Source: Alnus glutinosa
Taxonomy: Eukaryota; Streptophyta; Magnoliopsida; Fagales; Betulaceae
DNA length: 64,000 nucleotides
Direction of reading: 5' to 3'
Assembly (NCBI RefSeq): GCF_958979055.1
Contig: NC_084894.1
Location: 28,343,616 to 28,407,615, forward strand
Made by a program: the position numbers and the translations under genes. This document shows, one piece after another, positions 1 through 10,519 of this stretch. The notes under the pieces were generated by a model that ran no database searches, had not been told where the DNA came from, and worked only from the letters and a program-made list of their open reading frames with translations. Each line of letters begins with the position of its first letter. Positions within the stretch are counted from its first letter, which is position 1.

Positions 1-330
1 AGAACACGCGCCAAAGAAAGGAAACTACTACATCTATAAAATATAAACAATTGGAGCGGGATGCCCTACAGATTGTAATGATGATTAAAACAGAGGAAAA
101 TAATTACAGCAAATTTGGACATATAGTACTTGATAGAATTAAAGAGAGTTTGCGCCTTTTACGATCGTGGAGCGTCGTACATGTTAAGAAAAGTGTGAAT
201 GCGGCTGCTCATAACATAGCCCGATATGTTATTTTGTGTTTCATAAATAGGGTTTGGATTGAAAAAACTTCAAATTGTATTTGTAATATTGTAGGCGGAG
301 ATATTCATGTCCCTAGCTATAATTTGATAT
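1..330 (+). mobile_element. LINE 3' fragment (RNase H-like tail)
   Basis: The reading frame from position 51 matches the last part of the RNase H-like (RVT_3) domain that ends many plant L1-type LINE proteins: a DALQIV segment, then RSWSVVHVKKSVNAAAHNIA, then a short VWIE..NCICNIV tail. The final Ala-Ala-His-x-Ile-Ala stretch is the usual end of that domain. The left part lies outside the window. Downstream the DNA becomes T-rich and then A-rich (355-470), as at a degraded LINE 3' end. A gene fragment of a cellular RNase H-like protein is possible but less likely. Confidence 0.7.
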
Positions 331-420
331 TTTTTCTAATAAAAATTCCGACTTTTGTTTTTTTTTTTTTTTTTTTAAAAAAAAAAGAAAAAGAAAAAAG
401 AAAAAAAAAAGACTAGGTCA

Positions 421-890
421 AAGTATAAAAGAAATATGCTTAGATAATAATAAAAAAATAAAATAAAAAATTGTCTGTCGTCACATTTATGTTGTTTATT
501 ATAGTTCAAATGAATATATTAATGTAAAGTCGGTTAAGATGCTTGGGCACAGAGAAATTCAATGGGCGTAGAAGATCATGAGTTTTCTTATTAAATTTAA
601 AGTTTGAATTATTTAAATTGGGTTCACGCAATTGTACTAATTAAAGCGGCCTGTTGATGAATAAATGTATTAAATGACATTAGATGTAGGCCGGCGTGAT
701 TAATTCTTTAATACAAATGTTAAGAATCATTAGTTTCATCCTCTTTCATATTTCTTATTCATTTCCATATAAGAAATGTGGGTTCCAAAAACGCGATAAT
801 AAATTTGCAAAAGATATATGTTTAAGAAAATATTACCAAATATTATACAAATGCATTTTAATTTTTATATTACTTTAATCCTTTTTAAAT
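421..890. other. AT-rich intergenic DNA
   Basis: No gene is recognised here. The stretch is AT-rich and contains only short chance reading frames. It separates the LINE tail at the window edge from a hairpin element. Confidence 0.5.
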
Positions 891-1062
891 AATGTGATAC
901 TGTCAATCAATTTTTAATTTTTTTTTTTTTTTGATATGTCCATATAAAAGGGGGGAGAGATTCGAACTAGTGACCTCCGCTTCATGAGGCGTGGTCCCCA
1001 TCTGATTGAACTACCCCTTAAAGATAATCAACTTTTAAAAATTGATTAATAGTATCACATCA
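890..1062. mobile_element. MITE-like inverted-repeat element
   Basis: Inverted arms near 891-919 (ATGTGATACTGTCAATCAAT) and 1036-1060 (reverse complement ATGTGATACTATTAATCAAT) bracket about 120 bases. The arms match except at a few positions, which is typical of a small non-autonomous TIR element. Its middle is occupied by a tRNA-like SINE. No clear target duplication was found. Confidence 0.5.
917..1022 (-). mobile_element. tRNA-derived SINE-like element
   Basis: Read on the minus strand, 1021-950 has the look of a tRNA: GGGGTAGTTCAATCAGATGG resembles an A box, GTTCGAATC is a B box, and the ends can pair through GGGG/CCCC. A short linker and a run of A (917-932 on the plus strand as T) follow, as in a SINE. 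The sequence TCATGAA lies where an anticodon loop would be, but the fold is imperfect, so this is called a SINE head rather than a working tRNA gene. Confidence 0.55.
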
Positions 1063-1084
1063 ATAAAGTAGACTAAAATACTGT

Positions 1085-1258
1085 TGTAAATTGTGCAGCT
1101 CATTCTCTTGCCCATGAGGCGATTTTTTTTTGTCATAGATAGAATTTGTGTTGAATAAATTTCAAACTGTATTTATGATATTGTAACAAATGAGCAATGG
1201 CTCCTGAGTTTTTTGATTTATCAATAAAGATAGTATTTTGTTAAAAAAATAAAATAAA
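1085..1258 (+). mobile_element. Second LINE 3' tail remnant
   Basis: The segment GCAGCTCATTCTCTTGCCCA encodes Ala-Ala-His-Ser-Leu-Ala-His, the closing motif of the plant LINE RNase H-like domain. A decayed tail similar to the one at 200-330 follows, then a short A-rich end at 1243-1260. Only about 170 bases remain. Confidence 0.5.
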
Positions 1259-3079
1259 ATAATGATTGTTAATTATAGTAGTTAATAACAATAAATCTAA
1301 TTTATCATATTATAACTGTTGTCTCTTGAGTGATTATAAGTCTTGTAATTTTGTCTCTTGAATTTTTGTAACTCTTGTCTCAATACAAGTAATGTAATAT
1401 TGAACCCTTTTTTTCGTTTTTTTTTTTTTTAATTCTTTTAAAAGTAATGTGACTTTTAAAATTATTATTGACTTTGAGATAAATTACTATTAAATTTTAA
1501 TTTGGTGTTAGTTTTAAAAGTCACCAACTTTAAAAAGATAAAATAAAGAACAAAAAAAAAAATATTTTTAGCATTAGTTTGAATAACCATCTCCCTTAAA
1601 AGATAAATGGAGAGTATACTGTATACCGATCCGGTTAAAAAACACCGTACGAGATGGCAGATAAAATGAAAAATTAATTAGTTAATTAATAAAATAATAA
1701 AGCCATCGATCTTATGGTGGACGTGTCTACGTAGGAGCATATCCGCTTTAGGCACCTAATGGGCCAATTGACGTCAGGGTCAGGACCACTTCCGCGCGGA
1801 TCGACCGAGAGCATAACAAAAAAAAAAAGAAAAAAGCTTTTTGTCATAAAAGAAATGCTGCTTTAATTAATTAATTAATTAATTAATTTGCAAGGCCCTA
1901 AAAATATGTGAATTTGCAAGGCCCTAAAAATTAGTGTGTAACAAAATCTGACTCCAAATTTTGGGACTTTTTCAAAATCTTCTCTTTCTCGTGCCTCTGT
2001 TTTGTGTTGGGATCCTCTGGAGCTTCTTCGCAAACCAAAAGGTAATTCCTTTTAGTTTTGATGTGGATTTTGCTATTGTTTCAAATTTGTTTTCATTTCT
2101 GCTTCCATGTTTTTGTCATTTTGCTTAAATTTCGTTTGTCTAAAATTGATGTTTTGAGAAAGTTTGTTGATTTTGCGATCTAATCGGTGTTTTAGAAATC
2201 ATATTTGTTATTATCGGTGGTGTTGTTTGTTGTTTCGTGGAATTTGGGGGGAGTTGTAGCTGACGTTACATCGGATGTTTCCTCATCTGGGTTTGTGAGA
2301 TTTTGGTTCTTTAGGATAATATGATTCTTCTTGTTTTTCAATTGGTGTCTGTCTGAGTTTCTTTAATTTAAAGCATGAGCTTTGAAGCAACTGCGTGGGA
2401 ATATTGTGGAATCGTGCTATTGTGCAAATGAGCAGTAATAGTTGATCGTGGTTGCCCTTTATGCCTTATTATTGTTGTCTTTGTTTCAGGATTATAAAGA
2501 ATTGTTTAGGGTTATGTGGTAAATTGTCAAACTGTGTTTATTTGTTAGTTTGTGGTTAGGATATGTTGGATTCGGCATGTTGATGTTCTTTATTCTCTTG
2601 ATTAAAGAGTTTTTAAAGGGTTTTTGTTCCTGTTTCTTTTCCCCCTTTTTTTGCCTTTTCTTTTCAGGTTGTAAATTTTGTTGTCGACATAGATATTGTG
2701 GTAAATTTTTCTAGGTTTCTGCTGAAGGTCTTTCAGACACACTTGCAACATTTCTCTAGATGATCTTTGGCGGAAGGAGAGAACCCAGGGAATGCTGAAA
2801 GATGTGCCTTACTGTTCAGAATTCTGTCTCTGAAGTTGAGATTGTCCCTCTGCTAGAGCTGTCCTTATTTATTCTTGATGAGACTGGATGTATAAATGGG
2901 AGTTCATATGCTCTCTGTTTCCAAAAGCAAGACGGGCCTACTCATCACTATAGAGTGCCCGTTGATCTCTGTGAAGACGGTTGAGCGCTTATAAGACTAA
3001 TACCTCCTGCACTGTATTTTAGATAAGTCGTGTTGGCAGGAGTAAGTAGTGTATTGTTGTGTATTAGGTAAAGCTTTCA
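1259..3079. promoter_or_regulatory. Upstream region and leader of the CIPK2-type gene
   Basis: No independent gene is seen. The stretch 1862-1890 is a TTAA microsatellite, followed by a 25-base tandem pair containing TTTGCAAGGCCCTAAAAAT (1888 and 1913). From about 1930 the base use becomes T-rich and leader-like. AAAAGGTAATTCC at 2037-2049 is a good 5' splice site, so the gene probably has at least one intron in its 5' untranslated region, ending before about 2720. That intron is an inference from T-rich tracts followed by AG. A transcript would settle it. Confidence 0.45.
2802..2984 (+). promoter_or_regulatory. Possible upstream ORF (60 aa) in the CIPK leader
   Basis: An ATG-started frame of 60 codons ends 95 bases before the kinase start codon, in the region that should be 5' leader. 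It resembles no protein I know. If it lies in the mature leader it would be expected to lower translation of the kinase. If it is spliced out it means nothing. Confidence 0.3.
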
Positions 3080-4450
3080 ATGGAAAATAAATCAAATGTG
3101 TTGATGCAAAGTTATGAATTAGGGAGACTACTGGGGCAGGGCACCTTTGCAAAGGTCTATCATGCGAGGGGTATAAGAACTAATCAGAGTGTGGCCATAA
3201 AGGTAATAGATAAAGAAAAGGTTTCGAAGGTTGGCCTCATTGAGCAGATCAAGCGAGAAATATCTGTTATGAGACTGGTTAGACACCCTAATATCATACA
3301 GCTCTATGAGGTCATGGCTACAAAGACTAAGATTTACTTCGTCATGGAATATGCTAAGGGTGGTGAGCTATTTAACAAGGTGGCTAAAGGAAAGCTAAAG
3401 GAGGATGTTGCACGGAAATATTTTCAGCAGCTAATCGATGCAATTGATTTCTGTCACACTCGGGGTGTTTATCACCGTGATATAAAGCCAGAGAATCTAT
3501 TACTAGATGAAAATGAGGATCTAAAGGTCTCTGATTTTGGGTTAAGTGCCCTTGCTGAATCAAAGCGGCAAGATGGGCTACTCCATACCACTTGTGGCAC
3601 TCCTGCTTATGTCGCACCTGAAGTCATTAACAGGAAAGGCTACGATGGGGCTAAAGCTGATATTTGGTCTTGTGGGGTGGTTCTGTATGTCTTATTGGCA
3701 GGTTATCTCCCGTTTCATGATTCAAATTTGATGGAGATGTATAGGAAGATTGGAAAATCAGACTACAAGTGCCCAAATTGGTTCCCACCAGAAGTGCGCA
3801 GGCTGCTGTCCAAGATGTTGGATCCAAACCCTGGTACTAGGGCTTCCATAGCCAAGATTAAGGAAAGTTCATGGTTCAGAAAAGGTTTGAACTCTAAACA
3901 TATTAAACCTGTGACTCCTTCAGATATGGATGTTTCTGGTCCCTGTGAGAATAGCAGTATGACTGCTGACCCAAAGCAAGAGTCAGCTAAACCTCCAAGC
4001 TTGAATGCTTTCGATATTATTTCCCTTTCCGCTGGGTTTGATCTATCTGGCTTATTTGAAGAAGATTCTCGAAAGAGAGAAGCAAGATTTACTTCCAGAA
4101 AACCTGCCTCAGTCATCATCTCTAAGCTGGAAAATATTGCTAGGCGTTTGAAGATGAAAGTGATGAAGAAGGAAGCAGGTTTGTTGAAATTTGAGGGACT
4201 GAAGGAAGGTAGGAAGGGGATCTTGTCCATTGATGCAGAGATCTTTGAAGTCGCTCCATCTCTTCATTTGGTGGAGGTGAAGAAATCAAATGGAGATACC
4301 TTAGAATATCAGCAGATGTTGAGGGAGAATATAAGGCCTGCTCTTAAGGATATTGTTTGGGTATGGCAAGGTGAGCAACAGCAGCAACTGCCAGAGCTGC
4401 AGCTGCAGCAGCAACAAGAGCAGGAGCAGCGCCAGCAACAAGAACAATGA
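3080..4450 (+). CDS. CIPK2-like: CBL-interacting protein kinase, CIPK2-type (SnRK3)
   Basis: An intronless 456-residue serine/threonine kinase that would act with calcium-bound CBL proteins at membranes. The kinase domain spans about residues 12-266: glycine loop GQGTFAKV (19-26), ATP lysine K41, HRD at 132-134, DFG at 152-154 and APE at 179-181. The activation loop [20 protein letters not shown] is typical of the family. The C-terminal regulatory part has the CBL-binding NAF motif (309-311, within [20 protein letters not shown]) and then a PPI-type segment. The start MENKSNVL matches the usual CIPK2 start MENK. All catalytic residues are present, so it looks functional. An oddity is the last 27 residues, mostly Gln and Glu, encoded by CAG/CAA-rich DNA (4372-4447) and longer than I recall for CIPK2. 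Assignment to CIPK2 rather than a close paralogue such as CIPK10 is from memory. Confidence 0.93.
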   Translation: MENKSNVLMQSYELGRLLGQGTFAKVYHARGIRTNQSVAIKVIDKEKVSKVGLIEQIKREISVMRLVRHPNIIQLYEVMATKTKIYFVMEYAKGGELFNKVAKGKLKEDVARKYFQQLIDAIDFCHTRGVYHRDIKPENLLLDENEDLKVSDFGLSALAESKRQDGLLHTTCGTPAYVAPEVINRKGYDGAKADIWSCGVVLYVLLAGYLPFHDSNLMEMYRKIGKSDYKCPNWFPPEVRRLLSKMLDPNPGTRASIAKIKESSWFRKGLNSKHIKPVTPSDMDVSGPCENSSMTADPKQESAKPPSLNAFDIISLSAGFDLSGLFEEDSRKREARFTSRKPASVIISKLENIARRLKMKVMKKEAGLLKFEGLKEGRKGILSIDAEIFEVAPSLHLVEVKKSNGDTLEYQQMLRENIRPALKDIVWVWQGEQQQQLPELQLQQQQEQEQRQQQEQ

Positions 4451-6167
4451 GAATCTGAACACATTGCCAAATTTCCCATGTCATAGTATGCTTGTTTATA
4501 TATTTGATAATTTGTCCTTTTTTGCTGTTGTTTTATGCTTTTTTATATATTTGATAACTTGTCCCTTTTTGCTGTTGTTTTTGTCCTTGTAATTGTTGTT
4601 TCTCCATAACTTTATTAATTTTCCATATTTGTTGTATGTGCTTGAGCACATTTTAATATATAATGTGATTTTCTGGTTTCTGTTTGTTTTGCCCTTATCT
4701 GATTGTTTGACTTGCTATTATGTTGTATTCATTTGTTTCAATTTCTGTTTTGCGTGTTTTGTAACTTGGTGATATCAAGTTCTTGATAAGAGAAACGTAT
4801 AACTTGAATTGGATTCTCTTCTTGATTTAGACTTCTTGTTTATTTAGATAGATTAATAGAGGTGTATTAGGTTGTGTAAGACATATAATTATGAAGTTGC
4901 CTCATTCATGCACAAACAGATGGTAGCTAGAATGATATTGTTATACCTGCATCTTTGAGCACAGTAGTATTATTTTTCCCCCTACATGATTTCTGTCTTT
5001 GCCAGTTATGATCTTATGATAAACATTGCCCTCCCCTTCTATCACTTATTAAACTGTTGTTTCTGTATTTACTTCTCTGTAGCTGCCCAAGTCCTCTTTA
5101 GTCTCCAAGCTCGCTGCATAACCAAATAATTTGGTCTTTCATCCCAAATAACAACTAGATTATGCCTTTTTATGATGTAAAATCATATGTTAAGTATATC
5201 TTCTATGCGTGATGATTAACAAATTAATACACCCTCATCAGAATGGTGCTCTCGAGGCAAGATTTTAGATTGCTGCTCGTGATGAACAGTTGAACACCCT
5301 TATCTTTGTGGGAACAAGGCACCTATCCCCTTGCATATTTATTTCTCTTTATTTTCGTTGAACGCTTGTCCTGGTGATGCAGCTCGGCTTCACTTTTTGT
5401 TTAGTGATGGTGGTGAATTTTGATTACCTGGACCCTCATTGATTCTTATTGTCGAGAAATAAAGCTAGATAATGGTTGCAGTAATCATGTGATTCATGGA
5501 ATTGGCCCCATGATTTGAGGCTAATAATTCCTCCAAATGGCTTCCATCAGAACAACCCAGAGATCCCTATTTGACAGTGTTGGTTGGTCATGTAGTACGT
5601 GCTGGAATCACATGCATTTTTTAACAGATGTCAAACTCAGTGATGACTTAAAGCCTCATATCGGGACATACACACAATAGTCGTATAGTAGACGGGACTA
5701 ATAACATCCAGAACTTTGTGTTATTCCCAAAGTCTTAACAAGAAATTGAACTTAATATATACAAGAGCTAAAATAACTGGATTCGGATTTCCAGCAATTT
5801 GCTGCTCAAAACCTATTCAAGCAGGTAGGCTTTATCGAAACTTTTTCACATTTACTATCTAAATTATTAACAATCTAAACAGTCAAATTGCTTAAAATCT
5901 CTATCCAAAATAACCATCTTTTGCAACTCATGCAAAAGAACAGAACACACAGACACACAATGATTCCCTCGCACAATAATCCCATTCTATTGGCTAGTAT
6001 GATATCATTAAGCAAGAGGGTACAAACTACTTTTTCTTATTTTGAAAATATATAGTACAATGAAAATGATACATTCTTCATTATTTGGTCGAACAATAGA
6101 CTTGAGCCTATATTGTCCACTCCATGGTGAACAGTGTTCATTATTCCTAGGTAGTATATCCAACTTT
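4451..6167. other. 3' flank of CIPK2-type gene and intergenic DNA
   Basis: T-rich sequence just after the stop codon is probably 3' untranslated region. Beyond about 4700 no gene, RNA or terminal repeat is recognised. The last part (about 6050-6167) is probably the 3' untranslated region of the SLX1 gene, which is read from the other strand. Confidence 0.5.
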
Positions 6168-7126
6168 CTATAATTGGATAAAAGTGGGAGATTTAGTCAA
6201 GTCGATAATCTCAGGACTAACAACAGAAACTCTTCTCTTCTTGCCGTATAAACTGGTTCTGCAGTCAGGAGATGGGGTTGACACATCAATTATCTCAACT
6301 TGGCAAGGCACAAAACTGCTGCTGCTTGGTGGTTGGAATTTATCACCAGCCACAACAGTGGTTAATAGATTCCTTGCTGGTCGATGCAATTCAACACTAC
6401 TATCTTTAATCATATCTCTATCATCTTCAGCAACTTCTTCGATACCAACGGAGCCAGTAACAATTGAAGATGATGTTCTCACCTGTGATTTGATGGAACC
6501 AAATGGCTGCGTACAATCTTCTCCTAGTTCCCTACTCCATTTATAGAGGCCATCAGTCGTCTTGTTGATATTATCCTCATAATCCACCAAATTTTGATCA
6601 ATAGAATCCGAATCTGAATCCGGTACTGTTTCTTGTGCAACTCCACTGGCAATACTATCTACATCACGTTCTTCTTTATTATCCCAGTCATCTTCATTTT
6701 CACTTAAACTCTCATCTATTTCAGTATAGCACGGAAGCTCATCCATTGGGCAAACTTGGACCTTCATATGCTCAGGCAAGCTTGGGCAACCGGCAGAATG
6801 CTTTGTGTACTTCGTTGAAAAATAATTTACAGTGATTTTCAACCTGATCATGTACAAAAAAATTTAGTCATAACTAGCAAAACCGTTTAGCTACAGAAAA
6901 ATTACCCATGTGTATTAACTTGAATGACATATAAGATCGACGATACCTTTGCCAGGCTGGGAGGGTGAGCATTGTGTATGCCAGTTTGATCTTATTGGCA
7001 ATTCCGGACAGAGATTTAAAGCTTGCAGCTGCCTTCCTTACAGCCAGTGATTCATTTGGGTGCTGCCAGGCCCATTCAAACTACAAGTTTTGAACATTTC
7101 AACTTGTTAGCAGCAGAATTCCTTGC

Positions 7127-7186
<60 letters not shown>

Positions 7187-8631
7187 TTTTGTAACAAGGA
7201 TAAAACTCATAAACAGCACATATCATATCAAGATTAAACTTTGAACCAAAGGAAAAATCAAAACTAGCAACAGACACCACCTTTGGAGTTTCCAATAGCG
7301 CACATATAAGGGAAACATAACCTTAATAACCCAAAAGAGATCTCAATTAACAATGATATGACACAATATCTACAAGATGGTTAAAACAGGCCTTGCATAT
7401 GGGTACTTATCAAAAAAAAAAAAAAAACAGGCCTTGCATATGGGTTCATGGTGACGTTTGGTAATGAACAAGATTCTCATAATATAAATGCCATGGTGAA
7501 AATTGCACAACATGCTTAATTTGGTACTACTTTTCAGCCTATTGTCAAGAATGGGTTCGTGGCCAATCTAGTTTGCATCTATGGAAGGACCGAACATTGT
7601 GATACAAAATTTCCCAAAGAATCTATGCGGTATTCCAAAACAAAGCATAAGGGAAGAATATCAGGCATCAAAGTTGCATCTGCCTAGCTCCCAGTCAATA
7701 TATGAATGATATAAATAGAATCTTAGCACCAGCAGCGGATGCTTAGCTTAGATTTAGTATTGGCATATTAAATCATCACTTATCCCAAAAGCTTAAGCTA
7801 ATAGGAAGGGTTAGATTTAATAATTTAATTTATATTTTAACATGGGAGAGTATAGAAATTGAACACAGCACAGTGTACTGCACTTGATACAGAAACAGCA
7901 TACCAAAGGCAAAGAGTAACATTCCAAGACAGCTCCTAAACTTCAACTACACCACCACCAACAACAACAACAACAATAGCAGCAACAACGTTAGGCTTGC
8001 CAGTGGAAGTCAATCTTGTGACTGACGAGACCCAAGCAGCATAATCAAACCCAAACCTTAATATGAAAACAAGTATTACAGTACATATACATAACGCATG
8101 GTACCAAACTTGGATATTTGTAAGACTATAACATTGCTCAAAGTAGATGAATTTATATAATCTATAAATTTTTTTAGATGAAATTTTAGTATCAACCTGG
8201 AGAGCCGAGACGTTTGTTGGGAAACCATGGATGCAGAAAACCATTTCCCAGGGTCTCTTTTTCTTGGTCCTCCACGCACCACTCACTATTTCACCATTGT
8301 GCTGCCTTATGCGACGCCGCGGATTCACCGTAAACCTGTAGAGTTTTTTCAAGCATAGAAAAAATAGATATCGTAAAAAAGAGAAACGATTTTGACCCAT
8401 CTGATTATTGAGGGCTAGAAATCAAAAATAAAATAAAAGAAAAGGAACCCAAGTGATCGAAAGCGAACCCGATGTAGGTTTGGCCCTTGTGGCGTGGGCT
8501 GAGGGAGATCAGCAGATAGCACGCGAAAAACCCTTTCCCTTCTTTGCCTGTGTTTCCCTCTCCACCCTTTTCTTCCGCTTCCGGGTTCGAAATTAGGGTT
8601 TCTGAGCTCTGCGATCGCACCCTTCTTTTCC

Positions 8632-8635
<4 letters not shown>
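6168..8635 (-). CDS. SLX1: SLX1-type structure-specific endonuclease (GIY-YIG)
   Basis: Catalytic subunit of the SLX1-SLX4 nuclease, which cuts branched DNA such as Holliday junctions and 5' flaps in the nucleus. Four exons join in phase: 8635-8469, 8335-8197, 7080-6947 and 6843-6168, giving 371 residues. The GIY-YIG domain begins with CYLLISLSPRHKGQTYIGF (Y40-L-L and Y54-I-G), continues with PRRRIRQHNGEI, which holds the catalytic Arg, and then KRPWEMVFCIHGFP. FEWAWQHP follows and holds the catalytic Glu (E104). Introns obey GT-AG. The ATG at 8635 is chosen because it follows stop-free low-complexity GA repeat DNA and gives the short basic N-terminus expected. The tail is acidic and serine-rich and ends with two IID-V/L-S/T motifs. 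I see no Cys/His spacing for the C-terminal RING found in yeast and animal SLX1. The length is close to what I recall for the Arabidopsis protein. Confidence 0.9.
7129..7183. repeat. (TA)n microsatellite in SLX1 intron 2
   Basis: About 27 uninterrupted TA units lie just upstream (in gene direction) of the exon 3 acceptor at 7081. The tract lies close to the splice site and is likely length-variable. Confidence 0.95.
7383..7445 (+). mobile_element. Minimal retroposon tail with 22-bp target duplication
   Basis: The 22-base sequence starting AAAACAGGCCTTG and ending CATATGGGT occurs at 7383-7404 and again at 7424-7445. Between them lies only ACTTATC plus a run of A (7405-7423). This is what an almost completely 5'-truncated LINE or SINE insertion looks like. 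It lies in SLX1 intron 2. Confidence 0.75.

Positions 8636-8673
<38 letters not shown>
8635..8673. repeat. (TC)n microsatellite in SLX1 leader
   Basis: About 19 TC units on the plus strand, read as GA in the gene. The repeat abuts the chosen SLX1 start codon, so the leader is purine-rich and probably variable in length. Confidence 0.9.
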
Positions 8674-8675
<2 letters not shown>

Positions 8676-9067
8676 ACACAGTGACAGAGGACAAAGGCAC
8701 AAAAAGATAGGGATTCAATTCGACCGTTAGGATATATAAAAATATATTCTTTATGTTTTATTTTATAAATAGGATAACTTCGAAAGTTTGAAATCGGCAT
8801 TTAATAACGGAAACCCCGAAAAATAAAGAAATTAAAGACGCAATGGAAATGGTGTAGTCACTGTAGTGTATGCTTTGATTAAGTCCTATATTTTATTAAA
8901 TTAATAAATTTAAAGTTTAAAATGATGTTCTAGTATATTGTATTAATTTTTTAATAAGTTTAGAATAATTAAAATGATGTAATTTATATGAGCTATGGAT
9001 AATCGTATCATTTAGTTGAATTGAAAGGCTGCATTTGAGAGATGGATGAAAGCAATTCAAATGGTTT
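8674..9067. other. SLX1 upstream region
   Basis: AT-rich DNA without a recognisable gene. It presumably contains the SLX1 promoter. No motif stands out enough to call. Confidence 0.4.
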
Positions 9068-9076
9068 AAAATTTGA

Positions 9077-9721
9077 GAGAAATGCTAGGGGTATAAAAAC
9101 TCTTACAAAGAGAACTTTACAAACTGACATGGAGCATGAGAGGCTCCACGTCAGCTTAACATTAAAAAAAGTTAAAACAATTTTTCTATGCATAGACAAA
9201 AATATCATTTATTCTCCTGTTCAACCCACTTTCCTGGAAACCATCACACCGCCGGAAACTCAGCACGCCGGCCACACAACTCCGAACCTGACCCACCGGA
9301 AATCCAGACAGTCTCGGACTGGACCACGACCTCGACCACGCTTCTGGTCGGGGAAGGGCCGGATCCCAGCCAGTCGGTCAGGATCCGGCCGGATCCCGTC
9401 AATCCCGGCCGGGGAACGGTCAGATCCCTTCCATCTCGACCGGATCCCGTCCAGCCGGGTGGGATCCAGCCGTTCTGTTTGGGGAACGGCCGGATCTCGT
9501 CCAGTCTGCCGGGAACGGCTGGATCCCGTCCAGTCTGCTGGGATCCGGCTATTTTGGTCGGAGAATGGGGTCGCGGGTGAGACCGGATCTGTCGATGGCA
9601 AGAGGATTTGGCCCATTTTTTTCTGGACCCATGATGAAGGGTGTTTTTGTATTTGTATAGCATGTCACGTCAATTAGTAAAACTCTTTTTTGGTAAAGTT
9701 TAAATACCCCTAGCATTTCTC
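9077..9721. mobile_element. Mutator-like TIR element A (non-autonomous)
   Basis: The ends are inverted repeats beginning GAGAAATGCTAGGGGTAT (9077) and, on the other strand, GAGAAATGCTAGGGGTAT from 9721. Nine-base flanks AAAATTTGA (9068-9076) and AAAATTTTA (9722-9730) look like a target duplication with one mismatch, the length expected for Mutator-like elements. The first arm holds a small nested hairpin, TGACATGGAGC paired with GCTCCACGTCA (about 9126-9154). The interior (9250-9600) is GC-rich and made of degenerate copies of a GGATCCCGTCCAG-like motif. The open frames there are low complexity and are not called genes. Related to the elements at 11390 and 25216. Confidence 0.8.
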
Positions 9722-9730
9722 AAAATTTTA

Positions 9731-10395
9731 TGTAATCAAACTTAGCTTTTCTTTCGTGTTTTTTATTTTTAGCCGCAAAGTCGTGAAACGTTACATGCCC
9801 AAAATTTTGAAAGTGCAAGAGCATTCACACCCGGTTAGCCAAAAAGATGCAAATTTGGGTGAAAAATTACCTACTTCGAGCTAGTTATATTAACAAAAAA
9901 TTTGGTGAGTTGCTAAGGTCATCACCATTTACCAAATATTGAAAAAGCTTTTTATTAGTATTATTATTATTCTATCATTCTCTTTCCTCACAATAAAAAA
10001 AATAAAAAAAGAACAAAAAATAAAGAAATCCTTGAAAAAATATTTAAATTAAATAGTGAAAATGAATAGGTAAAATAGAAAGCGAAATATAGATACTTTA
10101 AAAAAAAAAAAATGGGTAGTTAAAATTTTAAAAAATAATAATAATAATCTCTTTTACTTAAATAAATAAAGAGAAAATTTGTTCTGGTTACCGTTGGTGA
10201 AAAGATATCTCAAGTAGGTATAGTCCTTTATCGGCTACAACGATGCTGAATTTTCAGTTTTCCATGTGATTAGGACTAGGAGACGACCAAAAAAAGGAAC
10301 AACTTTTCAGATTCATCCTTTATTCCTTTCCATTGAGTAAAATGTTATAAACTTTTTCAAAGCATCACTAAACTAAATGTAGATAAATGTAGATA
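9731..10395. other. Intergenic AT-rich DNA
   Basis: No gene, RNA or terminal repeat is recognised. The stretch contains several A-rich tracts. Confidence 0.4.
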
Positions 10396-10507
10396 GAGAT
10401 ATATTATTTGCACAATAATTTTGTACAATAATTGTATAACAATGCTGATATGATCAGCATTGTTGTACAATTGTTATGTATAAAAGCTGTGCAAATAACA
10501 CTATCTC
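10396..10507. mobile_element. Short foldback MITE
   Basis: The whole 112 bases form one imperfect hairpin: GAGATATATTATTTGCAC at the left pairs with GTGCAAATAACACTATCTC at the right, and the centre AATGCTGATATGATCAGCAT is a near-perfect palindrome. Flanks resemble each other (TGTAGATA and TGTAAATA) but do not give a clean target duplication. Confidence 0.7.
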
Positions 10508-10519
10508 GTGTAAATATAG

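Noticed and set aside
950-1021. A functional tRNA gene on the minus strand
   Set aside because: A and B boxes are present, but the stems do not pair cleanly and a linker plus poly(A) follows, which fits a SINE better.
9042-9677. Long overlapping open frames (up to 211 codons) on both strands in the GC-rich block
   Set aside because: They lie inside a TIR element, are repetitive and low complexity, and match no family; open frames are expected in GC-rich repeats.
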